DNA of 64,000 nt from Xenopus tropicalis (GCF_000004195.4 NC_030677.2:41479142-41543141), one strand, 5' to 3'. Positions 11,640-24,355 are shown, numbered from the stretch's first letter. Made by a program: numbers and translations. Notes: generated from the letters alone by a model not told the origin.

Positions 11640-12282
11640 TCAGATGATTACGTTCAGTGTTTAACCTGTATCTGGTTGGAAAAATCTAATTACTTATAGG
11701 TTTCTATGGGTTACTGCTCAGGTGCAAATCTGCCCAGTGTTTATAAATGAGCCTCAGTATGTTTTATTACATAACTCCCCAAAAATCTTCTAACTGCCAG
11801 TAAACACTCTTTTACTGAATAGCAGTATGGAATATTTCCCTGAAAATAAATGTATTTTTACTGCTGCTCAAAAATAGCACATTTAGATTCTCACCCATTC
11901 ACCTTTTACTCTTTCATTCAAATCAGTACCTGCTGTTTGTGTTAGTAGAATAAAAAATAAAAAAAGCAATTTGTCTGAAAATACCAGTCTCTACAGTACA
12001 GCACAGCACACCAAAATGTATTTTTGTTTAAATTACATCTGTACTGACAATGGCTTGTCACAAAAACATTTCTCAGATATTGTGTAACATGGGTAATTAC
12101 ATGGATTGCTATGCTGACCTAAAATATCATTACACAAGAATACAAGCCAATATATGGGAGCAATCCAGGGAATTGATGCCCCATGCAATTCAAACGTAGC
12201 TTGTCACCGGATTGAGTGGAAGTATATTATCGTTCCCATTGGACACAAGATTGGCATATTTGATTTTTAATTTAATACAATG
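11640..12282. other. Unannotated DNA
   Basis: Nothing recognisable beyond AT-rich sequence. Confidence 0.45.
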
Positions 12283-12579
12283 ATAATGAGTAAGGTTGCC
12301 ACTCACCCAGTATTTTACTGGCCTAGCTGGTAAAATACCAGCCAAGACCACAGCTGGTATACTAGTAACCACTAGTAATCCGCCTCTGGCCCAACTCAGA
12401 TCCCCTCTCCCAAATGCACCTGCTCCCCCTCTAGGCTTCCAAACTCATGAAATTTGGTTCAATGTGGCCTCACTTACCTCTGACCCCGCCCCCAATTGCA
12501 TCATTGACCCACCCCTGATATCACAGACCCGCACCTTCGGAAACTTTTCCCCCGCTTAGCAAGTGGCAACCATAATGAT
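12283..12579. mobile_element. hAT-like MITE with GGTTGCCAC termini
   Basis: The segment starts 'taaggttgccactcaccc' and ends 'aagtggcaacc', short inverted repeats. The flanks ataatgag (12283-12290) and ataatgat (12572-12579) match at 7 of 8 positions. The ends are slightly asymmetric. The interior has the palindromic 'ggcctagctggtaaaatacc', familiar from a frog repeat class. The 87-codon open frame inside is not a gene. Confidence 0.6.
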
Positions 12580-14039
12580 GAGTATGACAATAAAGATGTT
12601 TCTATCCCAGTAAGAGGAGTAACTTTCTCACCCTTGCACACATGCAGTCACTCCACTGAGGTTTTTCTTTTATCCATTAAAATCCCAGAATGCTCTGCAA
12701 TGGCTCAGAAAAAAAAAATCTTAAATGCCAGCAAACCATAAAAAGGGCAGTCAAATTCAAAGAATATTTGCACAAAATACATCTGCAACAACGCTAATAA
12801 CCCATAATTTCCAGCTGTTCCGTTTCTCTTTTATTTAAAGACATTGGGTCAAGGAGTAGGTGACTAAGCAATTACATGAAAGCAATGTTTCGCGCACAGG
12901 CATTGGCTGCATTTGTTACTCTTGATAAAATCTTTTACTCTGGGTGATGAATTTTAAATAGCATGAAAGAGATCTGTGGTCTCACACTGTTTGCTGTATC
13001 TTCTTTTGAAATCCAGCAGAACATTTACCATGGCAGTCTGCTTTTGCTGAATTAACATTGTTTCCACAATTAAATTTTCTGCTAAATTGAAAACACCTTT
13101 TGTAATGTTATTCTGTTACAAATCTACAGTGTTTATTCTGTGACCTACATATCATAAATTGTTCAAGTTGAGTTCCAAAAATGATTGATCCTGAAATGCC
13201 ATCCTCATTAACATGAGCTTTTGGGAACCACATCCTTGTGGCTATGAGTTTTGCACATATCCAATACAACACATATACAGAATACATTGCATGCATAGAC
13301 CTTTACTTTCTCTCATATTTTATGGATATGTATTAAAATTTATGTCAATCATCTATCTAAGTTCCCACAAACTACTCAATGCCTCCAGCTCCAGCGCTAT
13401 TGCAGATGGTAAGTAGGGGGTCTGCCTTGCCTGTCCCAGTACTGCACTCTGCAATTACCTCCAAATTTTCAATCCAAAGAGCGTTTTTAGGTAGCCTATG
13501 ATGACAATTAAAGGGGCACAATCTTGAATAATTGAATTGCTTGGCCCTCTCTTTTTTATTATATATTCAAAATGTCCGTTACTGTGCACCAACCGAAACA
13601 CAAAGACCAGTACAGAAAAAGAGGGTCTTGGACACATTATTAGGACTTATAGCCTAAGGGAGAGAATTGAGACATGTTCACAATATTCTATGCCAGCCTT
13701 GATTTAGTGATAAGAGGCACCCTGTTCCCAAAAACAATGTTACAAAATCTCATAGGCATGTAGCTAAGAATCAAGCAGATCACATTTCTTTGACCTGAAA
13801 GTTTAGAGTATTCATAAGTAGACATTAGTAGCAACCATTGTTTGCTGTTAGCTCATAAAAAGATTGTGGCAAGCAATAGGAAAATGTGGCCATTGAACAG
13901 AGGTTTTGATACAGATAAATTAAGGGATAAAAGCTGTATGCTAACATGCATGTTTTAGGATTGATATTGAAAAGGAAATGGAAGAAATTAGCACCACAGC
14001 TGTGTAGACACAATTAATTGACTGTATTATCTTGGAAAA
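12580..14039. other. Unannotated DNA
   Basis: No gene or repeat identified. Several open frames of 60-67 codons lie on both strands without protein-like features. Confidence 0.4.
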
Positions 14040-14710
14040 GATTATGAATGAAAAAAAATTCAAACCATCAAAGAAAGTTATGGGGGCTTTTGAATGCCAA
14101 GTCCTAGATTAGGGAAAGCTAAGTAAACGGATTACCATAAACCCTAAAGTTTCACAAGGTGTATCCATTCAGCAACCCTATACTGAACAGAGTAGAGAAA
14201 GGAAGAAAGAGTGGATTACAGTGGGGCTTGAAAGACAGGTTTTAAGATTTAAACCATGCAGATGACATCTGTTTATCAGTACAAAAGTTTGGGCATATGA
14301 ACAATGAGCCTTCTAAGTTGGAGAGAGAAGAAAAAACGTTTAGGGCTAAGGATAAATGCTATAAAGACCAAAGAGAAGAAGCAGAATGTTACTATTAATA
14401 CCACTTCTGAGGTGGCCAAGAGGAAAATGGAGAGAGTAAACTTCTTTGTATACCTGGGCAGTGTAGTGACAAAAGGTGCTGAGGAGGGTATCAAGTTTAA
14501 AAAAAATCAACAAGATATCAACTTCAGGTTTTGTAAATCATTGCCTTGGTCTAAATTTACAAGTAATGAATATCTATAGTGGGGGGCAAATCAACAATCT
14601 ATAAAATAGCAGATCAAATGAAAGAAATGGCACTGGATTGGTCATACTTTATGCAAGCTTGCTAAAGACATAAAAAAGACTGCCCTAGGTTAGAAATCCC
14701 AAAGTGTTTA
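14040..14710 (+). pseudogene. Decayed LINE reverse transcriptase fragment
   Basis: Conceptual translation, allowing frameshifts, shows motifs of a non-LTR retrotransposon reverse transcriptase in the expected order. They are AFECQVL near 14087, a GVS/QGC-like degenerate block near 14155, the catalytic ADDIC at 14258-14272, LGLRINAIKTK near 14340, YLGSVVTKG near 14452 and WIGHTLCKL near 14636. The longest uninterrupted frame is 14304-14579. Frameshifts and stops make it non-functional. The motif set is that of RT plus thumb; the family may be RTE- or jockey-related but I cannot assign it. 5' and 3' ends are missing. Confidence 0.75.
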
Positions 14711-16442
14711 CATACACTAGGGCTCTATGGAATGTGCCCTACTGTCAAATGTCAACAATCACGACTCTATATATCACCTAATGAAGTGTACATTGTAAAT
14801 TTGCTGTAATTTGACATGTTTCATAATCACTAAACATATAGCTCCTGATAATTTATTCATGCAAGACTGTACTTTAGTTTGAGTAACTTTGTCTAAGTTT
14901 GATGCTACACGTCACAATAATACCCATAATACATATGAAATGGCTTTTTCCTTTTCACATTTCAAGCTTCCTTTCATTTTACTTAATAATAATTGTGCAA
15001 CTGTTCCGACTAGACATTATTGAATGCTGTGGTCTCCAGAGTTATTAACATTCAATTCCTTTGGCAGTAACAGGATGCAGAACTAATCTGGGCAAGTTTT
15101 AGTTTTGTTTTATCTGCAATTAGCTCAAAATTTAGAAACCAGGAACATTTTCTTTGCACGACGAGGATTATTTATTAAACACTGATAGAGTTGATAGTGT
15201 CCAATAGTGTTGAATGAATGCAAATGAGTTATTTCCATTTAATAATACAAATGTTTTAGTTATTTTTCAATGTACACAGTAGCAGCTTTATAATTATGTC
15301 ATGCAATATGCTTTAGTTACGTATATACCCACTGGCATGCTCCATCGCTGAAATGATAAAATATGTCTTATAAATGCCAGTAATATGGAATCTGAATGCT
15401 CTACCAGCACTTATTTTTATTTCTCTTTATTTCAGAACCTTCACTAAAGCAGAATTTGCAAAGTTTTTACTTCTATTTCTCTCACTGCTTGCCATGCAGT
15501 TTTAGTTGTGTTTTCTGTGGGTTGCCTTTATTGCCAGTGTCTGCTTGTCACAGGTACTGTATTTTTTAGTCATTTTGTTTTTTATTAAAATATGCTACAG
15601 TATTTTTAGCTCTCCCTTTCCTTCCTCCAGAGCTAATTATGTAAATGGATTTAACATTTAGCTGATCATAAGGGAACCAAAATTGAGTAACTCAAGAGAA
15701 TAAAGGACAAATTTAACTAATTTCCAATTTGAAATTCAAGGTTTTTGTGTCAAAAATTGCAAATTTTAATACAAGTTTTCAAAACTCGAACTTTAGAGAT
15801 TTATTAATCTCCCCCATAAAAACAACCCTAATTTTTATAAATCTGTCCCTTAAGTATCAAAAAAGTTAAATCAGTTCAGTTTTTGTTTAAATATTATATA
15901 ATCTTACTCTGACTATACTTATGTTTAACATTACTTGGATTTAATTTATTAACCCTTAGCTTGCCAATTGCATCGTTATTTGTAGGCAATGCTTGACATA
16001 AATTACAATGGAATGCATAAATGAAAAATCTACAGTTAACTCCCTGACTACAGGCATTTATTGTCAGAGGAAAAGGATTAATGACAGCTACGGTTACTAA
16101 ATAATAATAATAATAATGCTTTTTACATACATTATGCATATTTAGTGTGGAAGAAACAACAGTTTGTCTTCTTGGATGGAAAGGCACTCAAGGAAAATTA
16201 AGTGAGTGATAAGATATTTTTCAGCCCACAAATTAAAAATCTAAATACTATCTTCATTTTTTAAGGACGTTCCATTGTTACCCAATTCTTTTAAAAAGTA
16301 TACAGTGTTTTTATTTGGGTTTATAAACATCAGTTTCATTTCAACAAAAAACTTTTGATATAACATTTAATTTATTTTATGATTATAAAAAGACTTTGCC
16401 TAACACATTGCCCAGGCTCCCTCAATCAATCTATTCCCTTAC
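14711..16442. other. Unannotated DNA
   Basis: A fragment at about 15700-15852 ends TTTATAAATCTGTCCC, a Harbinger-like terminus. A plus-strand exon-like segment at about 15436-15547 (acceptor TTTATTTCAG, donor GTACTG) was considered and not accepted. Otherwise nothing is recognised. Confidence 0.35.
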
Positions 16443-16488
16443 CAGATAGGGAACAAATTACTTCTGGTGATGCCCTTTCCAACAGATT
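16443..16488 (-). other. Candidate exon D of minus-strand cluster
   Basis: On the minus strand the segment is preceded by ...CATGAAG and followed by GTAAGG, a good donor. It is 46 nt long, and in phase 0 it reads NLLERASPEVICSLS plus one base. Candidate exon C read in the KELPLDW frame ends in phase 0 and would join it without a frame break. A second frame (SVGKGITRSNLFPI) is also open, so the phase is not proven. No protein family is recognised. Chance is a serious alternative for such a short segment. Confidence 0.2.
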
Positions 16489-16622
16489 CTTCATGTAAGT
16501 CAAGTTCAAGCAATGAAAAAATAGTCTATAGGTAAGGCAAGCCTTTAAAATGACAAACACTGTTACAAGAATAGTAATTATATAATAGCGTTAAAATGCT
16601 GTGTAGTAAGCCATAAATGACC

Positions 16623-16881
16623 CCTTAAAGCAGGGAACCCCAACCTTTTATACTTGTGAGCCACATTCAAATGCCATAGAGCAATAATTGGCTATTTAAT
16701 AGCCCCTATGTGCTCTGGCAGTCTACAGAAGGCCCTGTTTGGCATTATACAACCAAAACGTGCCTCTAAGCCAGGAATTCAAAAATAAATACCTGCTTTG
16801 AGCCCACTGGGATCAACATCCAAGGGGTTAGTGAGCAACATGTTGCCCCCGAGTCACTGGTTGGGGATCACTGCATTAAAG
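16623..16881. mobile_element. hAT-type MITE, family B
   Basis: The body at 16631-16873 runs from 'cagggaaccccaacc' to 'ggttggggatcactg', flanked by ccttaaag (16623-16630) and cattaaag (16874-16881), 7 of 8 matching. It is shorter than the 4315 copy through internal deletion. Confidence 0.82.
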
Positions 16882-16943
16882 TATTAATAAATGAGCCAAG
16901 AAATTAGTTATCTGTACAAGAGCAATCAAAATGCTATACTTAC

Positions 16944-17008
16944 TTTGTGAAACAAAGCCACTGCATTCTTTCTTGCTGAGTTGGTCCAATCAAGGGGCAA
17001 CTCTTTTT
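16944..17008 (-). other. Candidate exon C of minus-strand cluster
   Basis: The minus strand shows a strong acceptor (TTTCTTTTTATAG), 65 nt of sequence, and a consensus donor GTAAGTAT. With two leading bases it reads KELPLDWTNSARKNAVALFHK without a stop; frame 0 is also open. Joining to candidate exon B fails by one base, because B leaves two bases and C would then hit an early stop. The splice signals on both sides are the best in the window. Either this is a true exon of an unidentified gene, part of a decayed gene, or coincidence. I do not recognise the peptide. Confidence 0.35.
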
Positions 17009-17114
17009 CTATAAAAAGAAACACATTTGAAAAAAGCTATTAATTGCTCATTTAAGAAATGTTTACAATCTTACATCAAAAATGTGAAATCTGATTTAAT
17101 ATATTTACATATAC

Positions 17115-17214
17115 TTATCTAATGAGATTGGTAGGGAAGGAAATGTTTTTACATTCCCAATTTTCATCTTTACTGGTTCCTTGTCATGGTGTGCAGATGG
17201 CTCTTTGCGGTGCC
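17115..17214 (-). other. Candidate exon B of minus-strand cluster
   Basis: It is preceded on the minus strand by the pyrimidine-rich acceptor TATTTTCTTTTCCAG and followed by GTATATG, a passable donor. The only open phase, with two leading bases, contains HRKEPSAHHDKEPVKM and then IGNVKTFPSLPISLD. The segment is 100 nt long. Upstream candidate A ends in phase 0 and would not enter this frame, so either A is not its neighbour or the locus is broken. No homologue is known to me. Confidence 0.35.
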
Positions 17215-17372
17215 CTGGAAAAGAAAATACATTATTATTTAAAGAAGAAGAAAGGAAACTAAGTTGTAGAAGAATAATAGAGAAATTGAATAAATGAGAC
17301 AAGTTTGGGCTTTAAAATATGCAGAATTAACTGAGACAGGGAGGAGTCTACGGGAAACAATCAGTACCCTAC

Positions 17373-17463
17373 TTTTTCCAGCTGGTTAAAACTGTTCTCT
17401 ATCTCTTCTATAAGGAATTTGATTTCTACTTGCTCAATACTCCAGTATTCGTATAAAACATAT
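17373..17463 (-). other. Candidate exon A of minus-strand cluster
   Basis: The acceptor CAGTTTACCTTTTAG is good and the donor GTAGGG is fair. The 91-nt segment has one open phase, 30 codons, starting YVLYEYWSIEQVEIKF and ending ENSFNQLEK, which looks helical and acidic. In this AT-rich background a 30-codon open frame has an appreciable chance probability, so support is limited to its proximity to candidates B and C on the same strand. Confidence 0.25.
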
Positions 17464-17474
17464 CTAAAAGGTAA

Positions 17475-18360
17475 ACTGAGCCACTGAAATGCTCAGATAT
17501 ATTAAGTAGCATGCATGTTTCCTGCATACATGCAAAGGCAAAGTCTACTTTTTATAGTACTGTATTATTATGACCTTTAATGAATTTTTAGTGAATACTG
17601 AATTGTTTTCAACGTGTAAATTAACTAAGGGTAGTTAACAAGATGCCATGAAGCAGTGAGCTATAAATATATTCCATGCGGCAGAATCTAATTAGTATTA
17701 TTAAGTTCACTTTTTTGAACGATTAAAATTCATTTTTAATATTCCCAGGACTACTATGGACCAATTCCATACGATTTGGTATCAATTTAGGTCATATTAA
17801 TTTGTCTAATATTTCTTTATTAAGAATTTCCAAGCTGAATATATATTTAGTATTGAGCATTTATAACTATGTGTTAAATATGCAGAAATAAAAAAAATTA
17901 CACAGTCACCAGCTTTACTGTATTGTTTTCTTGTGATGCTAAGGTTCCAAGAACTGTCTCTTAATTCTGCTTACTTTTTATTTAAGCCAGGTATGATGTC
18001 TCATTCTTTCTCTTTCATATATTCTTCATCATATTTATCTTGATTTTCTGTTCTTTCCTCTTTAAATAGTAAGTTATTTTCTTTTCAAAAAAAGCCAGAT
18101 TTATACCAAACACTGCCATTTCTTGAGAACAGGGCACAACACAAACACTTTAGTAATTCTTTGAGTGCAACTTTATAGCATCCACTTCATTTATTTACCC
18201 GTATTCCATCTTAATATGTAAACGTATGGACAAAATATTGTGGGAAGCTGTGCTGAAATCTGAACAAACCATCTCAGAAGTATTTCTAGGGGTAAAGCTG
18301 GAAGGGAAAACATTTATGGGGCTATATAGGTTCTGGCACAGCTTTGTACCTCATTAGTGT
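17475..18360. other. Unannotated DNA
   Basis: A further minus-strand segment at about 18080-17975 ends at a strong GTAAGC donor and is in phase with candidate exon A. However, it contains an in-frame TGA and is not called. The rest is AT-rich without visible repeats. Confidence 0.3.
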
Positions 18361-18545
18361 CCCTATTTAAAGGGGACCTAGTGAAGTATACTTTAACTCT
18401 AGCTTTATTTCAGCATACATTTTGTGCATCAGAACAGCAAGACTACCGACTATTAGAGCAAATGGACAGCTGGAATCTGCCAATAATGTTTGATCCAAAC
18501 TTTCGAAAGCACCAAAAATATTTAACAACTCTGCAATGTCACTAA
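18361..18545. other. T2-like terminus with open frames on both strands
   Basis: TTAAAGGGGACCTAG at 18367 resembles a T2-type MITE end. The adjoining 170 bases are open on the plus strand (EQQDYRLLEQMDSWNLPIMF...) and also on the minus strand, where a good acceptor ATTAGTGACATTGCAG precedes LLNIFGAFESLDQTLLADSS. Both cannot be coding and I recognise neither. It could be a T2 fragment, an exon of the minus-strand cluster, or chance. Confidence 0.25.
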
Positions 18546-20062
18546 TGAATAGAATAATTTGGTTAAACTCAATAATGTTGAAATGTTTGAAGTAAAAAAG
18601 AAAATATCATAGACACAAAGAAAGAAAAACTAAATCTATAATAATTAGAAGACGTCTGTTTTTAGTAGCTGTTTAAAACATGTATTTACATTATTATACT
18701 GGGACATTAAGATGGAAGTTATAGATATATTTATTGTCATAGATTTAAAGATTCTTTAAACCTATTACAAATGGGCTTATTTATCAGTATATTTATCAGT
18801 TTGCAAATTTGAGTTTGTCTTTCTAAATTGAGTAAACTCGCATATTGAGTTGCTTATTTATTAATGATGAAAACTTGTTCGAACAAAAAAACTTGAATAC
18901 CTCGAATTTTAGAGTTTACACACTCAAATATCTTGAATTAAAAATATGGCTTGACTTAGCCTAGCACAATTCCCCTTGACTTCTATAGAAACTTTCAAGC
19001 TTTTAGATGGCATTTTTTACATTCCAGTTTTGGGGTTTTTTGCACTTAATACTGTATATACCAAACATTTGAGTTACCATAATTCAAATACAAGTTTTTT
19101 TAGTGCAAAGAAAAACTTGAATAATAAAAGAAAATCAAAATAGAATCACCCCCCAAATGTTGATTTTCTCAGTCTTTCTTCATTTACAGCAGTTATAGTA
19201 CGCCTTGAATTGATTTATAAAATGATAAATAATCAATAAGGTATTTCAAGAAATTTTCAGACTTCAGACAAGACAGCTATGGGACTTTTTTCCAGGAATT
19301 GAAACAATATGCCATAATCATTATGTGTCAGGTGATGAAGTGCAACTGATCAAAGGAAATAAACAGCAAGGGCTTAATAAACTCATAAACACATATTTTA
19401 CTGATATGATAGCTATATAGGTAATGCAAGAGTGCAGATAAGAGTCTAGTTTCTGTGATAACAGATAGACTTTATACAATATTATATTTTATATAGCCAC
19501 AGCTACTTGTTCATCATAACACATCCATCCCTGCCCAAATGGAATTTACAGTGCACTCACACACTATGTTTAGTCTGACCAGGAGTCAAATAATATACTT
19601 GTATGGTTTTTGATAAAAAGTGTAAGTACAGAAGAACATCATGTGAACACCACAATTCCCTTGCTCAGAATTAAAATCAAGGTCCCAGTGCTACAAGACT
19701 AGAGTTAGTGTTCCGCAAAAGCCATATACCCTCAAGCAAAAAAAAACCATAACTTTTATTTCATACTTTTTATGTTTAACATTGAATAAATCTCACTAAA
19801 GACTAAATATTAAAGCAATAATACCAGTTAAAAATATGTGAAGTAGAATCATAATAATTGTGTGTATCTGTTAAAGTACAAATAAAAAACAAGAATGCAA
19901 TCAAAAATAAGCAAATAAAAACAAAACATTTAATTTTAATATATATAGCTATATCCATAGAAAGCACTCACAGCATCAGACCCACAAAAATAGATCACAA
20001 ATATTTATCCAGTACCCATATCAATGTGTTTCAATCCCCACAGGATTGCTGCCAGGAAATAA
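18546..20062. other. Unannotated DNA with decayed MITE-like region 18775-19155
   Basis: Between 18775 and 19155 the words 'gacttctatagaaac' and CTTGAA/TTCAAG pairs suggest an old Harbinger-like foldback, but the ends are not definable. The remainder is featureless. Confidence 0.35.
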
Positions 20063-20092
20063 ATATATATATATATATATATATCTATATAT
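20063..20092. repeat. (TA)n microsatellite
   Basis: Short, nearly uninterrupted TA repeat directly visible. Confidence 0.9.
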
Positions 20093-20750
20093 AAAATATT
20101 TATTATATATAGCGTATATTTATTAAATTAAAAACCATCTTCTACATCTCATGCTAACCTTCTCTAGAAGCTTAAGGATTCTCTGAGGTTTCTGTTAATA
20201 TATTTGCTTAATTTAATGTCCGTTTGTGTAGAGGTAATTTACAGTGAAGCACAGTTATTTAGGATGTAAAGTAAGATATAAAGTCCAACACGGGATCTTT
20301 AAACATATTTACACAACTGTTTCATATTTAAGAGTGAAAAAAGTAACAGATGGGGATTTGCTTTAATTATTCTTTGGCCATATTAATGGTTTTCAGATCA
20401 CTTAATTTGAAAGAAGTGTCAGTCATTACATAGTTTAATGTTACAAATGAGAGCAGGTGCAGCTGCAAACAGTCCCTAATTAACAATTTAATTTAAATGT
20501 TATAACACATTTCTGTACAGCAAATGACTCCCAGAGGTAAGGAGGTATACTGCTTTTATAGCAACTTCTATGTTCCCCTGAATTTAATTATTCAAGCATT
20601 AACAAATGACCGAAGTATGCCAACACTTCCAAAGTATATTGATTGTTACTTTCAGATTAGCCACAGTGAAATATTTTTTTATTGACATACTATTTGTAGA
20701 TTTAATGTAAAATATACTTTGAGAAATGTGGCCATGATTTATGACATCAT
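20093..20750. other. Unannotated DNA
   Basis: No gene or repeat recognised. Confidence 0.45.
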
Positions 20751-20999
20751 TACTCGTGAGCCACAGTCAAATGTAAAAAGACTTGGAGAGCAACACAAGC
20801 ACCATAAAAGTTCATGGAGGTGCCAAATAAGGGCTAAGATTGGCTATTAGGGGCCTCTATGCACACTATCAGCTTACAGGGGGCTTTATTTGGTAGTAAA
20901 TCTTGTTTTTATTCAACTAAAATTGACACCAAGTCAGGAATTTATCCTGGGGGGTTGGTGAGCAACATGTTGCCCCGAGCCACTGGCTGGGGATCACTG
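20751..20999 (+). mobile_element. hAT-type MITE, family B, 5'-truncated
   Basis: It starts within the family at 'tactcgtgagccacagtc' and continues to 'ggctggggatcactg'. The first ~20 bases including the left terminus are missing, so no target duplication is visible. Confidence 0.8.
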
Positions 21000-22960
21000 A
21001 CATACTGTAGGCTATTCAACTTTTCCACTAAAAAGTGTATTTACTCTCTTAAAATATATATAATAAGAACCGCACTAGAGACAATGCTTATCTTGGTCAG
21101 CCAGTACGATGTATGCATTTCAAATCACAAAATTGCAGCTTCTCACAGTGATCAAACATAGTATAGTTCTAGTATATTAGAGCACAAAAGCCTTGGCAAG
21201 TCCATGGAAAAGAAGCCAAGTTCTTTTTTGTTCCATTTTTATGAGTTTCCCCTCATACCTAATTTCTGTATTGTAGGTAGAGCTGAAATGTTGACAAAGA
21301 CATACCAGACAGGTCTATTCTGTACATAGTCACATACAAGATTTAACTTATTCTTTACAAATATTAATAGTTTGCAGCCAGCATGGTTTGAATTAACAAG
21401 AAGAAGAAGGTGTAACAGAACTTTTTCTTTGAATACACTTCCTTAGGGATTGGCATACTGCAGAAATGTGCTGAAAGGCATACTGAAGAAAATTTAGCTG
21501 AAAGGCATTGGACTGCTCAGTTACTTGTTATTTTGTCTGTTAATTATATCTGACCACACAAAGTAAAATTGTGGAATACATTAATGCTTGTTGATATTTA
21601 AATGACTCCACAAAGATAAGTGAATCATGTAAAGAGGGTCACCCTTTCATAATGAATTATCTATGATTATCACATGATTTCACATTGAATTTAAAAGCAA
21701 ATAAATACATGGTATATTTACAAGGTGTTTTAATCCAAATTCAAGTTTCAAGAAGTGATAATATGAGTGTGTTCATATTGTGAATATACAACTGAATTTG
21801 GAATGACAGGAAATGCTAAAAGTATTCTTTTTAAAAATGGCCTAATGATAGGTATACTTTAAAAAACAGCTAACCCCACTTGGTGACTGATGAGGGCCCT
21901 TTCCCTGCTCAACTGTCTCAATGCCATTGGTACAATGAACCCACTGTAATGGACCCCAAATGTTAAACATGTTAAACATGGAGGTTTGTTTGTGTGCATC
22001 ATTGAGCATTTAATTTCCAGTATTAAGCTTCCTGGTGGCCATCAATACAGAAGGAATGGAATTCGATCTGGTTCTGGTTTCCAATACACATGTTTCTGGT
22101 TGGCAATAAACTCCAGGGTGCCTAACAACAAATGTTATATTACCAAAGATAGAAACCAGCAGTCATGCTAAACAGCTTTGGATTTGGAGTCCAGGTACAG
22201 GGGGTCTGCAGAATTTTAACCAATGGCAGTGGAAGGGAGTGGAAGGGACAGGGGATTCCAGATATAAACTAAAAGATATAAACAATACTGAAGTACATAA
22301 TTTGAAAACTGATAGCAATATTAGTGATCTTTCTTCATCCCTATTCAGTTAATACAAATAATGTGAGTTTTCCAAAAATAATTTAAATCCATTTGTTCAA
22401 AAAACTACCATCTTGCCAATTTGGTGCCATTATTCAAAAAAGCATCCTGTTTTCACTCTTATAACCATAGGCCTGTTAGTTTGATATCTGTGGGGAGAAA
22501 ACATATGGAGGGAGAAGTAAAGGATTAGATATCACAAAACTCATTTACCACCTCAATGCAGTTGTTAAAAAATTAATACAGATGGCATTCATTTATTAAA
22601 GGCACTTACATCCAGATACTCCTGTTGCACTCCCCTAAAGTTGCACTTGGTTGTTATTTGATTAAATTATGAAATATTGACCAGGCACATATTATTTGTA
22701 CAAAATATGGTGGAAGCACATAAAAAATAAAAATAATACAACCGATAGTGTGTAAAGTTCAAATATTATTACCCCTTAGAATATAGTGCCCAAAAGAGCA
22801 ATAAAGTGCCACGTGCAAGTAGTACCATTTGGTAGGTATGCTCGCTTACCAGACCCATATGTAAATTCACTAAAGTAAACAATCACTGTGTGATCAACAT
22901 CCGTTGTAACAAATGGACACCTCCTTATCAACAGATTATAGAAAGAGAATGGAAATACAT
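21000..22960. other. Unannotated DNA, about 2 kb
   Basis: No repeat termini, RNA gene or coding region could be supported. Confidence 0.45.
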
Positions 22961-22963
22961 CAA

Positions 22964-23150
22964 GGGGTATATTTATCATGCTGTGTAAAAAGTGGAGGGA
23001 AGCATTACCGGTGATGTTGCTCAGGGCAACCAATCAGCAATTAGATTTCCACAGTTAGAAAATCAAATCAAAGCATCTGATTGGCTGCTCTAAGCAACAT
23101 CACCGGTGATGTTTTACTCCACTTTTTACACAGCATAATAAATATACCCC
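22964..23150. mobile_element. Foldback MITE with ~73-bp arms, Harbinger-like
   Basis: Arms 22964-23036 and 23079-23150 are reverse complements with few mismatches. They start 'ggggtatatttatcatgctg' and end with its complement, and the CACCGGTGATG core lies within. The GGGG-start termini match the TWA-duplication elements here, though the flanking triplets (caa, ata) do not match, so the duplication has decayed. Confidence 0.75.
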
Positions 23151-23329
23151 ATAGTGTAACACATTTTATGAAGAACAAGAACACAGGCTCCTCACAAAAA
23201 TGAGTTCATATCATATCAGGATATAGCTCATTTAGTAGTCATTGGCCATATTATTTGTACTTGGATGGAGAACTGACTGAAAGATAAATTACATGGAACA
23301 TTTTCTAGTTGGACTAGTGACTACCTCAG

Positions 23330-23671
23330 GGCTCTGAGATCAGAGATCACCTGACAGGAAGTAATCAGCTCTAACTGTAAAAGGTGCCCCTGTAAAAGAA
23401 GTGTGGGAGCAAAAGAAAGAACTTTGTTCATTAATTGGCTGCTGTGATCTAACATGTTTGTATGCCCTTGGTTTGTTTGTGTGCACTGTGAATCATAGGG
23501 GGAGGCTCTAAGTACTTAAATTACAATTTTCTATTTAGCATTACCAAATGGCACATACTGCTAAAAATTATATTTTTATGAAAATTGTTTATTTAGATGA
23601 AGCAGAGTTTTACACATAAGCAATATATTTTGATAGAATCCTACACTGTTTGGAGGTATAGATTTCCTTTA
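23330..23671 (+). repeat. Interspersed repeat with T2-like 3' end, copy 2
   Basis: It shares ordered blocks with 5640-5991, including 'gatcagagatcacctgacag', 'ccttggtttgtttgtgtgca' and 'gtttatttagatgaagc', and ends ATTTCCTTTA, one base from the TTAA expected. Confidence 0.65.
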
Positions 23672-24355
23672 TAGCTGCAAAAAGTTTTGAAGGAATAGTC
23701 ACTATTCCAAATCCTGTGACATATAAAGGATGCACAGCAATATTTCAATACAACATATCGAGGATTTCAGTACTATGGTAAAACAATGTAAGCATTTTAT
23801 AATGAACCGTATTAAGAACTGTACAATATTTTTGTTGCACATTTTTTCGCGCTGCAGTTATATCAAACAGCTTTTTGATAACACACAGAAAAAAAATCTG
23901 ATTGCTGCATTATTTATAAACATCTGCCAGAGTTCTTACTCCAACAGTATTTTATATGCAAAGCAGGAGAGAGAATGCTGTTTTGATAGAAGGAATTTGT
24001 TTTAATTTTCCACACTCAGAAAGAATTATTTCACGCAGTGAAATATCTTAAATTGAAATATCCTAAGTTTTTCATAAACATAATGTAATGGCACTGAAGT
24101 GTAAAAACGGCTTTGTATATTAGAGCAAGAATACAAGTTGTATCTTGTAAGTGCAAAATGGTTTATAAACAAGAACCTTTGGAAAATGTTGAAAATAAAA
24201 ATAGGTGTGAAGTATTAGTATAGCTCTATAGTTATTATAGTCGAAAAGTAACAGAACTTGAGGCTGAATAAGAATCAACTGGTTTATCTGTTACTTGAAG
24301 TTCAATCACTGCAGGAAATTAGACCACAAACTTATTTATATACTGATTCAAAGGC
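23672..24355. other. Unannotated DNA
   Basis: An open frame at 23730-24005 is rich in Ile, Cys and Phe as expected of AT-rich DNA. No gene is called. Confidence 0.4.

Noticed and set aside
15436..15547. Plus-strand exon-like segment with AG and GT borders
   Set aside because: One open phase over 37 codons is likely by chance here, the peptide is Cys/Phe/Leu-rich without recognisable features, and it is isolated.
17975..18080. Further minus-strand exon upstream of candidate A
   Set aside because: Phase joins A and the donor is good, but the frame contains a TGA and the acceptor is weak.
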